Shown here piece after piece: positions 1 through 6,035 of a stretch of DNA of 11,109 bases (positions are counted from its first letter, which is position 1; each line of letters opens with the position of its first letter). This DNA comes from JAWLCG01 sp041687295 (GTDB taxonomy: Bacteria > Planctomycetota > Phycisphaerae > SM23-33 > FEN-1343), in the NCBI GenBank assembly GCA_041687295.1, contig JAWLCG010000148.1, positions 1 through 11,109 of the forward strand. Reading direction: 5' to 3'. The notes beneath the pieces are model-generated. The model did not search any database. It saw nothing but the letters and a program-made list of their open reading frames with translations, and had not been told where the DNA came from. Position numbers and translations under genes: made by a program.

Positions 1-531
1 CAGCAGATCCAGGATGATGCACTCGTCGAAGAGCTTGACGTTGGGCTCGGTACGGGCCTTGCGAATCAGGGTGTCGACGAGCTCGCGCCCGGTCGCGTCG
101 CCGTGAGCGTGGACGATCCGCCGGGCGCCGTGGCCGCCCTCGCGGGTCAGGGCGAGCTGCCCGTCCTGCAGGTCGAAGCGGGCGCCCCAGTCGCTGAGCT
201 GGCGGATGTGGCGCGGGGCCTCGGTGACGATGTCGCGGACGACCGGCTCGTCGCACAGGTCGCCGCCGGCGGCCAGCGTGTCGGCGACGTGGGCCTCGAC
301 CGAATCGCGCTCGTCGAGCACGGCGGCTGCCCCGCCCTGCGCGTAGACCGAGTTGCTCTCAGCCAGGCGGGTCTTGCTGGTGACGATCACCTCGCCGTAC
401 CCAGCGGCCGCGATGGCCGACCGCAGCCCCGCCACGCCCGCGCCGATGACCAGCACGTCGGTGAAGATGTGCGGCACCCGCCGCGCCTCGAAACTGATCA
501 GGTACCGCCGTCTCAAGTAAGCCTGTTCCAT
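1..531 (-). CDS. nadB: L-aspartate oxidase (NadB), N-terminal part, cut by window edge
   Basis: The 177 visible codons encode the FAD-binding start of L-aspartate oxidase, which oxidises L-aspartate to iminoaspartate for quinolinate and NAD synthesis in the cytoplasm. A Rossmann dinucleotide-binding motif (GAGVAG, residues 30-35) follows a short basic leader. Next come the NadB-type AQGGAAAV block (residues 64-71) and, further on, LTREGGHGARRIVHAHGDAT, a close match to the LTREGGH...ATGRE block that separates NadB from fumarate reductase and succinate dehydrogenase flavoproteins. The start is ATG at 529-531. No Shine-Dalgarno sequence is visible; instead a -10 box lies 10 nt before the ATG, so the mRNA may be leaderless. 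The gene runs off the left edge, so the C-terminal capping and helical domains are not seen. It is divergent from the oxidoreductase at 794. The family call is firm. Confidence 0.93.
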   Translation of the reverse strand, partial: MEQAYLRRRYLISFEARRVPHIFTDVLVIGAGVAGLRSAIAAAGYGEVIVTSKTRLAESNSVYAQGGAAAVLDERDSVEAHVADTLAAGGDLCDEPVVRDIVTEAPRHIRQLSDWGARFDLQDGQLALTREGGHGARRIVHAHGDATGRELVDTLIRKARTEPNVKLFDECIILDLL

Positions 532-541
532 GATCCGACCC

Positions 542-570
542 AATCTAGCAATCGCGCCCGCAAAAGTCCA
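542..570 (-). promoter_or_regulatory. Putative sigma-70-type promoter of nadB, close to ATG
   Basis: On the minus strand TGGACT (570-565) and TAGATT (547-542) are separated by 17 nt, each matching four of six consensus bases. The -10 box is preceded by TGC, which makes it an extended -10. Transcription would start near 535, only about four bases before the ATG at 531. This is a consensus match by eye without experimental support. Confidence 0.5.
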
Positions 571-576
571 TACGCC

Positions 577-650
577 CGTAGGCCGGGTCGAGCGTTGCGA
601 GGCCCGGCATCGATGGCGCCAGACCTCGCGGTCGCTCAACCCGGCCAACG
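577..650. repeat. Inverted pair of GTAGG-headed interspersed repeats (BIME-like)
   Basis: The left arm (577-608) begins CGTAGGCCGGGTCGAGCG and ends GCGAGGCCCGGC. The right arm (617-650), read on the minus strand, begins CGTTGGCCGGGTTGAGCG and ends GCGAGGTCTGGC. The arms match at most positions around an 8-nt centre, ATCGATGG. Each unit is itself palindromic (GCCGGG against CCCGGC). The same unit recurs on the minus strand at 2375-2415, and a related inverted pair sits at 9805-9882. It occupies the divergent spacer between nadB and the oxidoreductase, upstream of both promoter candidates. Confidence 0.8.
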
Positions 651-713
651 CGCTTGCGATGTTCGTAGAGAGCCTGCGCACCCCATTCCATGCTCTGCAA
701 TCGGTTCTGGTGG

Positions 714-742
714 TTGCGAGCGACTGCTCAGCGGTGTAGACT
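714..742 (+). promoter_or_regulatory. Putative sigma-70-type promoter of the Gfo/Idh/MocA gene
   Basis: TTGCGA (714-719) and TAGACT (737-742) are separated by 17 nt, each matching four of six consensus bases. The predicted start near 750 leaves a leader of about 44 nt that carries AAGGAG at 777-782, 11 nt before the ATG at 794. Confidence 0.45.
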
Positions 743-793
743 CGCTGTAACGGCACAGGTTTACGGTCCGCTTGAAAAGGAGACAGACCAGCC

Positions 794-2095
794 ATGGCCA
801 ACAAGGTGCGATTCGGTGTGATCGGCGTAGGCAACATGGGTGCGGCCCACTCGCGGTGGCTCAAGCAGGGCAAGGGGCGCGGGGCGACGCTCGGGGCGAT
901 CTGCGACATCGACCCCGCCAAGAAGGCGCTGGCGGACGAGCTGGGCGTACCGTTCTTCCAGAACTACATCGAGCTCTACGACAGCGGCCTGGTCGACGCG
1001 GTGCTCATCGCCACGCCGCACTACTGGCACGCGCCGCAGACGGTGGCGGCCGCCAAGCGCGGGCTGCACGTGATCTGCGAGAAGCCCGTCAGCGTCACCG
1101 TGGGCCATGCCCGCACCATGGTGCAGGCCTGCCAGGACGCCGGCGTGCACTTCGCCGTCATGTTCATGCAGCGGCTTCGCCCGGCCATGCAGAAGATGAA
1201 GCAGATCATCGACTCGGGTCAGCTCGGCGAGATCTCCCGCATCAGCATGGTCGCCAGCAACTGGCTGCGGACGCAGTCGTACTACAACAGCGGCGGCTGG
1301 CGCGGCACGTGGATCGGCGAAGGCGGCGGCATCCTGATGAACCAGGCGCCCCACAGCCTCGATCTGTTCCTGTGGATGGCCGGCCAGATGCCCAACAGCG
1401 TCACCGCCAGCATCCAGACCCGCGAGCATAAGATCGAAGTCGAGAACACCGCCAACGCCATCATCGACTTCGGCGGCGGCAAGATCGGCTACATCTACGC
1501 CACCACGGCCGAGGCCCCAGGCACCGAGGAGATGATGGTCGTCGGCACCAAGGGCACGCTGCTCTACCGCGGCGGCACGCTGAGCATGGCTAAGCTCGCC
1601 ACGCCGCTGGACAAGCACCTCCAGACGGCCAAGGGCGGCTTCGAGAAGCCCAAGGTCACCTGGAAGGACGTCAAGGTCACCGGCAAGGACCTCGGGCACA
1701 TGGGCATCGTGACCAACTTCGTCAAGGTGATGCACCAGGGCGCCGCCCCCGTCGCCAGCGGGCAGGACGGCATCAACGAGATCGAGCTGTGCGACGCGAT
1801 CTACATGGCCGGCTTCACTGGCAAGCCCGTCGAGCTGCCTCTCAGTGACCTCGCCGTCGAGCGGATGATCACCGGCCTGATCAAGGACAAGGGCCGTAAG
1901 GGCGCCGAGGACCTCCGCAACCCCGCCACCGCCGAGCTCAAGCGCGTCCTGGGCGAGAAGGGCAAGACCGCCAAGGCCGCCAAGCGTTCCAAGACTGCCA
2001 AGAAGGCCAAGGCCGCCCCCAAGGCAGCGAAGAAGACCAAGGCAGCGAAGAAGGCCAAGGCCCCCAAGACCACCCGCAAGGCCGCCAAGCGGTAG
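794..2095 (+). CDS. Gfo/Idh/MocA family oxidoreductase with Lys/Ala-rich C-terminal tail
   Basis: This 433-residue protein belongs to the NAD(P)-dependent Gfo/Idh/MocA dehydrogenases, which oxidise or isomerise sugars, inositols and related polyols. The Rossmann motif GVGNMG is at residues 11-16, right at the N-terminus, and no signal peptide precedes it, so a cytoplasmic location is likely. The family EKP motif with catalytic Lys97 is at 96-98. The block GGGILMNQAPHSLDL (177-191) carries the catalytic-type His187, with Asn183 where some relatives have Asp. The catalytic domains end near residue 386. Residues 387-433 are an added tail made almost only of Lys, Ala, Thr and Arg, resembling histone H1 or AlgP-like tails. 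The start is ATG with AAGGAG 11 nt upstream; the stop is TAG at 2093-2095. Substrate cannot be told from sequence. It stands alone, divergent from nadB and convergent with dus. Confidence 0.9.
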   Translation: MANKVRFGVIGVGNMGAAHSRWLKQGKGRGATLGAICDIDPAKKALADELGVPFFQNYIELYDSGLVDAVLIATPHYWHAPQTVAAAKRGLHVICEKPVSVTVGHARTMVQACQDAGVHFAVMFMQRLRPAMQKMKQIIDSGQLGEISRISMVASNWLRTQSYYNSGGWRGTWIGEGGGILMNQAPHSLDLFLWMAGQMPNSVTASIQTREHKIEVENTANAIIDFGGGKIGYIYATTAEAPGTEEMMVVGTKGTLLYRGGTLSMAKLATPLDKHLQTAKGGFEKPKVTWKDVKVTGKDLGHMGIVTNFVKVMHQGAAPVASGQDGINEIELCDAIYMAGFTGKPVELPLSDLAVERMITGLIKDKGRKGAEDLRNPATAELKRVLGEKGKTAKAAKRSKTAKKAKAAPKAAKKTKAAKKAKAPKTTRKAAKR

Positions 2096-2119
2096 GCGCC
2101 CTGCGTCTGTGAATATCAC

Positions 2120-2154
2120 GAGGCCCGGCCGTCCTGCACGGACGACCGGGCCTC
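2120..2154 (+). terminator. Stem-loop terminator-like element after the oxidoreductase gene
   Basis: GAGGCCCGG (2120-2128) pairs perfectly with CCGGGCCTC (2146-2154), and GTCC/GGAC inside can extend the structure. It lies 24 nt after the stop codon. There is no U tract behind it, as is common in high-GC genomes, so intrinsic termination is plausible but not proven. Confidence 0.6.
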
Positions 2155-2208
2155 GCTGTCTGCGCAGGCGGCGGAAATGTTGAGCCTCCATCGGGCGCCC
2201 CGCACGAG

Positions 2209-2236
2209 AAGCCCACGGAAGGCATTCCGTGGGCTT
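2209..2236 (+). repeat. Perfect 12-bp palindrome, copy A of an interspersed hairpin repeat
   Basis: AAGCCCACGGAA (2209-2220) and TTCCGTGGGCTT (2225-2236) are exact reverse complements around a GGCA loop. A second copy, inverted and one core base different, lies at 9675-9698. Both copies continue with TTGG on the same side, so the repeat unit is slightly longer than its stem. Confidence 0.8.
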
Positions 2237-2296
2237 GGAAGGAGGCGCCTCGGCATGCGGCGCATGGGATCGGCGAGGTCCTGTCGCGCCCGCGCA

Positions 2297-2360
2297 GTGA
2301 CGCGTTGACGCGTTGACGCGGTGACGCAGTGACGCGGTGACGCGGTGACGCAGTGACGCG
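2297..2360. repeat. Eight-copy 8-bp tandem repeat (GTGACGCG-type)
   Basis: Eight contiguous 8-bp units are visible: GTGACGCG, TTGACGCG twice, GTGACGCA, GTGACGCG twice, GTGACGCA and GTGACGCG. Variation is limited to the first base (G or T) and the last base (G or A). The unit length is not a multiple of three, which argues that the array is not coding. Copy number may vary between strains. Confidence 0.9.
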
Positions 2361-2374
2361 GGGGAGCGGGGACG

Positions 2375-2432
2375 CCATCGGTGCCGGGCCTCGCTGGCGC
2401 TCGACCCGGCCTACGGAGCGACCCGGCCTACG
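2375..2432 (-). repeat. GTAGG-headed interspersed repeat, with a partial second copy overlapping the dus stop
   Basis: On the minus strand 2415-2375 reads CGTAGGCCGGGTCGAGCG, then a short centre, then GCGAGGCCCGGC and CGATGG, nearly identical to 577-616. Directly beside it, 2432-2419 repeats only the head, CGTAGGCCGGGTCG. The TAG of this partial head is the stop codon of dus (2430-2428). Confidence 0.8.
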
Positions 2433-3429
2433 GCTGGGCGTAGTACTGATCGACGAGGTCGAGGAACTTCGTGCCGCCGGACTCGATGAAGGCGTGGCGG
2501 ACGGCCTTGGGGGTCGGGTGCACGTGCGAGTACTTGATGCCAAAGCGGTACATCATTCGCCCGGCCCGCGCGGGGCCGTAGGTCTCCTCGGCCATCGCGT
2601 AGTGCTCGCGGAGCAGGGCCCGCTGCTCGGCCAGCGTTGGGGCGGTGGGCTCCTGCCCGGCGGCGAGCTGGTGGAACTGGCGGAAGATCCACGGATTGCC
2701 CAGCGCCCCGCGGGCGAAGGTGAACGCGTCCACGCCGGTCTCGCGGAGCATCCGCAAACCATCCTCAGCCGTCCAGAGGTCGCCCGAGCCGATGAGGGTG
2801 CGATCGGCGAAGTGCTGCCGGACGCGGGCGAGGAACGCCCAGTCGGCCGGGCCGCTGTAGCGCTGCTCGACCGCGCGGGGGTGCAGGCAGATGGCGGCCG
2901 CCCCGGCATCGAAGCCGGCCTCGGCGATCCGCCAGAAGTTGTCGCACGTCGTGTCAGACTCCTCGAAGCTGCGGCGGAGCTTGAGCGTCACCGGCACATC
3001 GACGGCGGCCCGCACGGCGCGGACCATGGCGATGGCGGTTTGGGGATCGCGCATCATGTGCCCGCCGCGGCCCCGGCCGAGCACCTTTCGCACCGGGCAG
3101 GCGAAGTTCAGATCCACCACGTCGCAGCCCATCGCCACCAGGTGCCTCGCGGCCGTCGCCATCGTCTCGGGCGTGCAGCCCATGATCTGCCCGGCCAGCG
3201 GGTGGTCCTCGTCGTGCAGGTGCACCAACTGGCGGCGAAGCTTGGGCGAGAGGTTGATCGACGTGTCCAGCCGGACCTCGGTGTAGCAGTAGCCCGCCCC
3301 CATCCGTCGGCAGATCCGTCGGTACGGCAGGTCGCTGTAACCCGCCAGCGCCGCCAGCATGGCCGGCGTGGGAATCTCCAACGGCCCGATCCGTACGGGC
3401 CGAAACGTCGTGTGCATCGCGTCCGTCAT
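2428..3429 (-). CDS. tRNA-dihydrouridine synthase
   Basis: This 333-residue flavoprotein would reduce specific uridines to dihydrouridine in tRNA, using FMN and NADPH in the cytoplasm. The FMN-binding TIM barrel starts with AALAGYSD (residues 26-33), a variant of the usual PMAGVTD. The catalytic Cys111 sits in NFACP (108-112). Lys150 in TLKLR and His183 in LHPRAVEQRYSGPADW are the expected FMN and substrate contacts, and GSGDL and ARGALGNPWIF close the phosphate site. The chosen start is ATG at 3427-3429; a second ATG four codons later is possible. The frame continues 80 codons upstream, but that part covers intergenic repeats and a promoter and looks non-coding. No Shine-Dalgarno sequence is seen; an extended -10 lies 9 nt before the ATG. 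The final TAG lies inside an interspersed repeat. The subfamily (DusA, B or C) cannot be assigned safely. Confidence 0.9.
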   Translation of the reverse strand: MTDAMHTTFRPVRIGPLEIPTPAMLAALAGYSDLPYRRICRRMGAGYCYTEVRLDTSINLSPKLRRQLVHLHDEDHPLAGQIMGCTPETMATAARHLVAMGCDVVDLNFACPVRKVLGRGRGGHMMRDPQTAIAMVRAVRAAVDVPVTLKLRRSFEESDTTCDNFWRIAEAGFDAGAAAICLHPRAVEQRYSGPADWAFLARVRQHFADRTLIGSGDLWTAEDGLRMLRETGVDAFTFARGALGNPWIFRQFHQLAAGQEPTAPTLAEQRALLREHYAMAEETYGPARAGRMMYRFGIKYSHVHPTPKAVRHAFIESGGTKFLDLVDQYYAQP

Positions 3430-3438
3430 AGTCGCGGG

Positions 3439-3447
3439 AGTATACCA
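3439..3447 (-). promoter_or_regulatory. Extended -10 promoter immediately upstream of dus
   Basis: On the minus strand TGG-TATACT (3447-3439) is an extended -10 element (TGn plus a five-of-six -10 match). No good -35 is seen at 17-18 nt spacing, which is usual for this promoter class. Only nine bases separate it from the ATG, so transcription would begin about two or three bases before the start codon. Confidence 0.5.
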
Positions 3448-3484
3448 AATCGCCGAGCGATTCCCGCGCGGCGCCTCATCGAGC

Positions 3485-3500
3485 CCCGGGCATGCCCGGG
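3485..3500. repeat. Perfect 16-bp palindrome in the dus upstream spacer
   Basis: CCCGGGCATGCCCGGG is self-complementary over all 16 bases. It lies about 40 bp upstream of the dus promoter candidate, so it could be an operator or simply one more intergenic palindrome. No known operator is recognised. Confidence 0.5.
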
Positions 3501-3534
3501 TTCTCGCGACGGCGTCACAGGCCGCCTGGGGGGT

Positions 3535-3566
3535 ATGGAGTGCGGCGGCAACGACGCCGCTTTGGC
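3535..3566. repeat. GCGGCG/CGCCGC hairpin repeat-like element
   Basis: GCGGCG (3542-3547) pairs with CGCCGC (3555-3560) around a 7-nt loop, flanked by ATGGAGT and TTTGGC. From memory, similar flanked GC hairpins recur between genes in planctomycete genomes, but only one copy is present here, so its repeat nature is inference. Confidence 0.4.
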
Positions 3567-3624
3567 TCGCAGCGCGACCAGGTGTCGATGGCGCACCGCG
3601 CGTCGAAGAGCAATCCGCCATCGT

Positions 3625-3674
3625 GGCACGCGGAACCTCGCCTCTGCTGGCGCTACGGCGAGAACCCACGTGCC
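3625..3674 (-). terminator. Large two-part stem-loop downstream of the protease/dockerin gene
   Basis: GGCACG (3625-3630) pairs with CGTGCC (3669-3674), and CTCGCC (3637-3642) with GGCGAG (3657-3662), separated by an internal loop and closed by a 14-nt loop. It lies 11 nt beyond the stop codon of the minus-strand gene ending at 3686, the right place for a terminator. No U tract follows. Confidence 0.5.
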
Positions 3675-3685
3675 TTACTGTGCGG

Positions 3686-5836
3686 CTAAGCCCGCCGGCG
3701 CAGGCCCAGGGCCGCCAGGGCCAGCAGGGCCAGGCTGGCGGGCTCGGGGATGGCGGCGAGGCTGACGGGTCCGTCGCCCCAGTGGCTCAGCAGGATGCTC
3801 AGGTCGGAGTCGTCCACCCGGCCATCGCCGCTGAAGTCGCCCTGTTCCCAGCTCGAGCCGTCGTTGGCCCAGTGGCTCAGCAGGATGCTCAGGTCGGCGT
3901 CGTCGACCCGGCCGCTGTTGTCGGCGTCGCCGGCCAGCAGGCTCCGTAGCGAGCCATTGAGGATCTGCCCGCCGAGGTCGAGGATGTTGAGGGCGTAGAG
4001 GTTCAGCCCCGCCAGGTCCAGCCGGGCGCCGGCGGCGAGGGTGAGGGTCTCGACGTAGAGGGCCTCGGCCAGGCCATCGGGCCCGCGGTTGCCGTTGTCG
4101 AAGGCATCGGCCAGGGCGACCCAGGCCCCGTCGGCCAGCGACAGGCCGGCCAGGGCGAAGTTGCTCGTGAAGCCCGTCAGCGATCGGCCCAGGTCCGTGC
4201 CGCCCAGCTCAAAACTCGCCAGCACCTCGCTGGGGTCGAAGGCGATCGTCAGGTCGGCCAGGCCGGCCAGGGCCATCTCGTAGCCGCTCTCGTTGACGAA
4301 GTCGGCCCCCTGCAGGCGGACGGCCGAGCCGCGCTGGGCGGTCAGCAGGGCCGTCGGCCCCAGGCGCCACGACTCGCGGATTACCACGCGCGACGCCGCC
4401 GAGTCCAGGTGCAGCCAGCCGCTGGTGTGGTCGATGCGGGCGGCCCGCAGTTCACCGGCGCCGACCCGCACGCCGCCGTCGGGCGTCGAGGCCAGCTCCA
4501 GCGTGCCGTTGAGGCCGTAGAGCCCCCCGCCCACCTCCAGCCAGGCCGCGTCGCGAACGCTCGCCGAACCCAGGGCCGCCTCGCCGCCGGTCTGAGAGAA
4601 CCGGGCCGAGCCGGCCAGGCTGACCGCGCCGGCCGAGAGCGTCCCGCCGTCCAGCGCGTAACGCGACGGGCCGGTCAGCTCGAGCGCGCCGGCCACGCTG
4701 GCCGAGCCGCCCAGTTGGCGGTAGAGCGGCGTGCCCGTCTCGGCCGGGGCCAGTCGCAGGCCCTGCAAGGCCGTCAGCGTCGCGCCGTCGTGCTGGGTAA
4801 CGGTGCCGGCGTTGACCGCCTCGCCGATGAGCGTCAGCTCGCCGGCGTGCAGGTTGAGTTGCCCGGTCGAGGCATTGTCCAGTTCGACCAGCAACATCGA
4901 GGCGCCGACGTTGACCGTGCCGAGGTTCATCAGCCGTCGGGCCGAGGCGGGGTTGTTCACGCTGACGGCCTTGCCGTAGGGCACGCCGGCCAGGCTTTCG
5001 CCGCTGGGGTTACGGCTGTCCCAGTGCCATCGCGAGCCCCAGATGCCGTCATTGGCCGTCAGCCAGGTGCTGTCGGCGGGCCGAAGCGTGATCATCGACC
5101 CGACGCCCCAGCCGTAGTCGGCCGAGGGGGGGCGGAACTCCTTCCACACCAGCGAGCCCCAGGTGTTGTGGTTGGCGTAGAGCTGCTGGCCGTCCTGCTC
5201 GCGGTAGCCGACGGCCGTCACGGCGTGGTCGAGCACGCCGTCGCCGTTGCTGTCGACGGCGAGCAGGGCGGGCCGGCCGGCGTTGATCTCAGTGAGCAGG
5301 CCCGCCCAGGTGGCGGTGGCGACGTTGGTGGCGGCGAAGCCGTGGCCGCGCCAGGCAGCGTAGTTCTGCAGGCCGGTGACCATATTCGACGAGCGGGCGC
5401 CGCCGTAGGTCAGGTTCAGCGCGCTGAAGGAGGTCTTCATGAAGTCGGCCAGGCTGTCGTCGGCGTGGGCGCTGCCGGGGTCCAGCGAGGAGAGGTCCGG
5501 GTGGACCGTGCCGGTGGTCGCGTCGTTGACGCCCTCATAGAGGGCGTAGTCGGCGACGTGGCCGGCGCTGGCGATGGCGGCGACGATGGCGTCGCGATTG
5601 GTCGTCCAGTCGGCCGAGCCGGGGATCAACTGGTCGTAGCCGCGGCTGTCCCAATAGCCCAGGGCCATCATGCCCGCGGTCGGCCCGCAACCATGGGTCC
5701 AGGGGTAGTTGGGCACCGCGTCGAGCGTCAGCTCGGCCCCGTGGGCGGGCAGGGCGAGGGCACCGACCGTCAGCGCCAGGATCAGGGCGAGGGCGAAAAG
5801 CCTCCAGGGGCCATGCGACGGTACGGACGTGTCCAT
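3686..5836 (-). CDS. Secreted C39-like cysteine protease domain protein with dockerin and PEP-CTERM tail
   Basis: This 716-residue exported protein starts with a signal peptide (hydrophobic stretch 13-29, likely cleavage near 33-34 after AHG or AHGA). A papain-like C39-type domain follows: Cys50 in THGCGPTAGMM, His204 in DHAVTAVGY and Asn224 in NHNTWG form a plausible catalytic set. DSNGDGVLD, just before the His, looks like a calcium loop. Residues about 230-635 are Gly/Ala/Leu-rich, beta-strand-like and otherwise unrecognised. Residues 636-686 hold two dockerin type I repeats (GDADNSGRVDDADLSILLSHW-like, 30-residue period) with Asp calcium ligands. The protein ends IPEP, a hydrophobic stretch and Arg-Arg-Arg-Ala, a PEP-CTERM sorting signal removed by an exosortase. 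The start is ATG at 5834-5836 with AGGAGG 5 nt upstream; the frame extends further but without such signals. Protease activity and target are unproven. Confidence 0.85.
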   Translation of the reverse strand: MDTSVPSHGPWRLFALALILALTVGALALPAHGAELTLDAVPNYPWTHGCGPTAGMMALGYWDSRGYDQLIPGSADWTTNRDAIVAAIASAGHVADYALYEGVNDATTGTVHPDLSSLDPGSAHADDSLADFMKTSFSALNLTYGGARSSNMVTGLQNYAAWRGHGFAATNVATATWAGLLTEINAGRPALLAVDSNGDGVLDHAVTAVGYREQDGQQLYANHNTWGSLVWKEFRPPSADYGWGVGSMITLRPADSTWLTANDGIWGSRWHWDSRNPSGESLAGVPYGKAVSVNNPASARRLMNLGTVNVGASMLLVELDNASTGQLNLHAGELTLIGEAVNAGTVTQHDGATLTALQGLRLAPAETGTPLYRQLGGSASVAGALELTGPSRYALDGGTLSAGAVSLAGSARFSQTGGEAALGSASVRDAAWLEVGGGLYGLNGTLELASTPDGGVRVGAGELRAARIDHTSGWLHLDSAASRVVIRESWRLGPTALLTAQRGSAVRLQGADFVNESGYEMALAGLADLTIAFDPSEVLASFELGGTDLGRSLTGFTSNFALAGLSLADGAWVALADAFDNGNRGPDGLAEALYVETLTLAAGARLDLAGLNLYALNILDLGGQILNGSLRSLLAGDADNSGRVDDADLSILLSHWANDGSSWEQGDFSGDGRVDDSDLSILLSHWGDGPVSLAAIPEPASLALLALAALGLRRRA

Positions 5837-5887
5837 GCGGGCCTCCTGACAGAGCGGACGGCAAGACGTCTCCTCCAGCCAGAGATG

Positions 5888-5916
5888 AGGATACCCGCCA
5901 GTCCCCGTTTTGTCAA
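5888..5916 (-). promoter_or_regulatory. Strong sigma-70-type promoter of the protease/dockerin gene
   Basis: On the minus strand a perfect TTGACA (5916-5911) is followed after exactly 17 nt by TATCCT (5893-5888), a four-of-six -10. The predicted start near 5881 gives a leader of about 45 nt that carries AGGAGG at 5847-5842. It also rules out the upstream extension of the reading frame, whose start codon would lie before the promoter. Confidence 0.65.
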
Positions 5917-6035
5917 CGGACCGCGCGCCCGCACAACCGTCACAACCGGCCCATGCGGTGCGTCTTGTGAAGGGGCGCCCCTCCAGCCGCGCCAGGCCCT
6001 GCAGACCCACCGCCCCCAGGCGGGCCCGCGCGGTC

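Larger units (their letters stand above)
2096..2427. other. Convergent 332-bp spacer made mostly of palindromes and repeats
   Basis: The spacer lies between two converging genes and holds no convincing reading frame. In order it contains the terminator-like stem at 2120-2154, the perfect palindrome at 2209-2236, the 8-bp tandem array at 2297-2360 and the interspersed repeat starting at 2375, which runs into the end of dus. The long frames crossing it have no family features and would have to read through an array whose 8-bp unit shifts frame. Confidence 0.7.

Noticed and set aside
103..750. Open frame of 215 codons on the plus strand
   Set aside because: It is antisense to nadB, which has clear family motifs, and then runs into a repeat and a promoter region; the product is low-complexity and unrecognisable.
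761..2191. 476-codon frame antisense to the oxidoreductase
   Set aside because: High-GC third positions keep the opposite strand open; the product is Gly/Leu/Ala/Val-rich with no family features.
2297..2360. CRISPR array
   Set aside because: Units are 8 bp and contiguous, with no spacers and no cas genes in the window.
3430..3669. 80-codon upstream extension of dus
   Set aside because: It covers a palindrome, a GC hairpin and the extended -10 box; the Dus fold begins only after the ATG at 3429.
2353..3765. 470-codon plus-strand frame across dus
   Set aside because: It is a shadow of dus and of the repeats on both sides; it begins inside the 8-bp tandem array.
5837..6010. 58-codon upstream extension of the dockerin gene
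   Set aside because: It would place the start before a TTGACA/TATCCT promoter and would bury the signal peptide; ATG 5836 has AGGAGG upstream.
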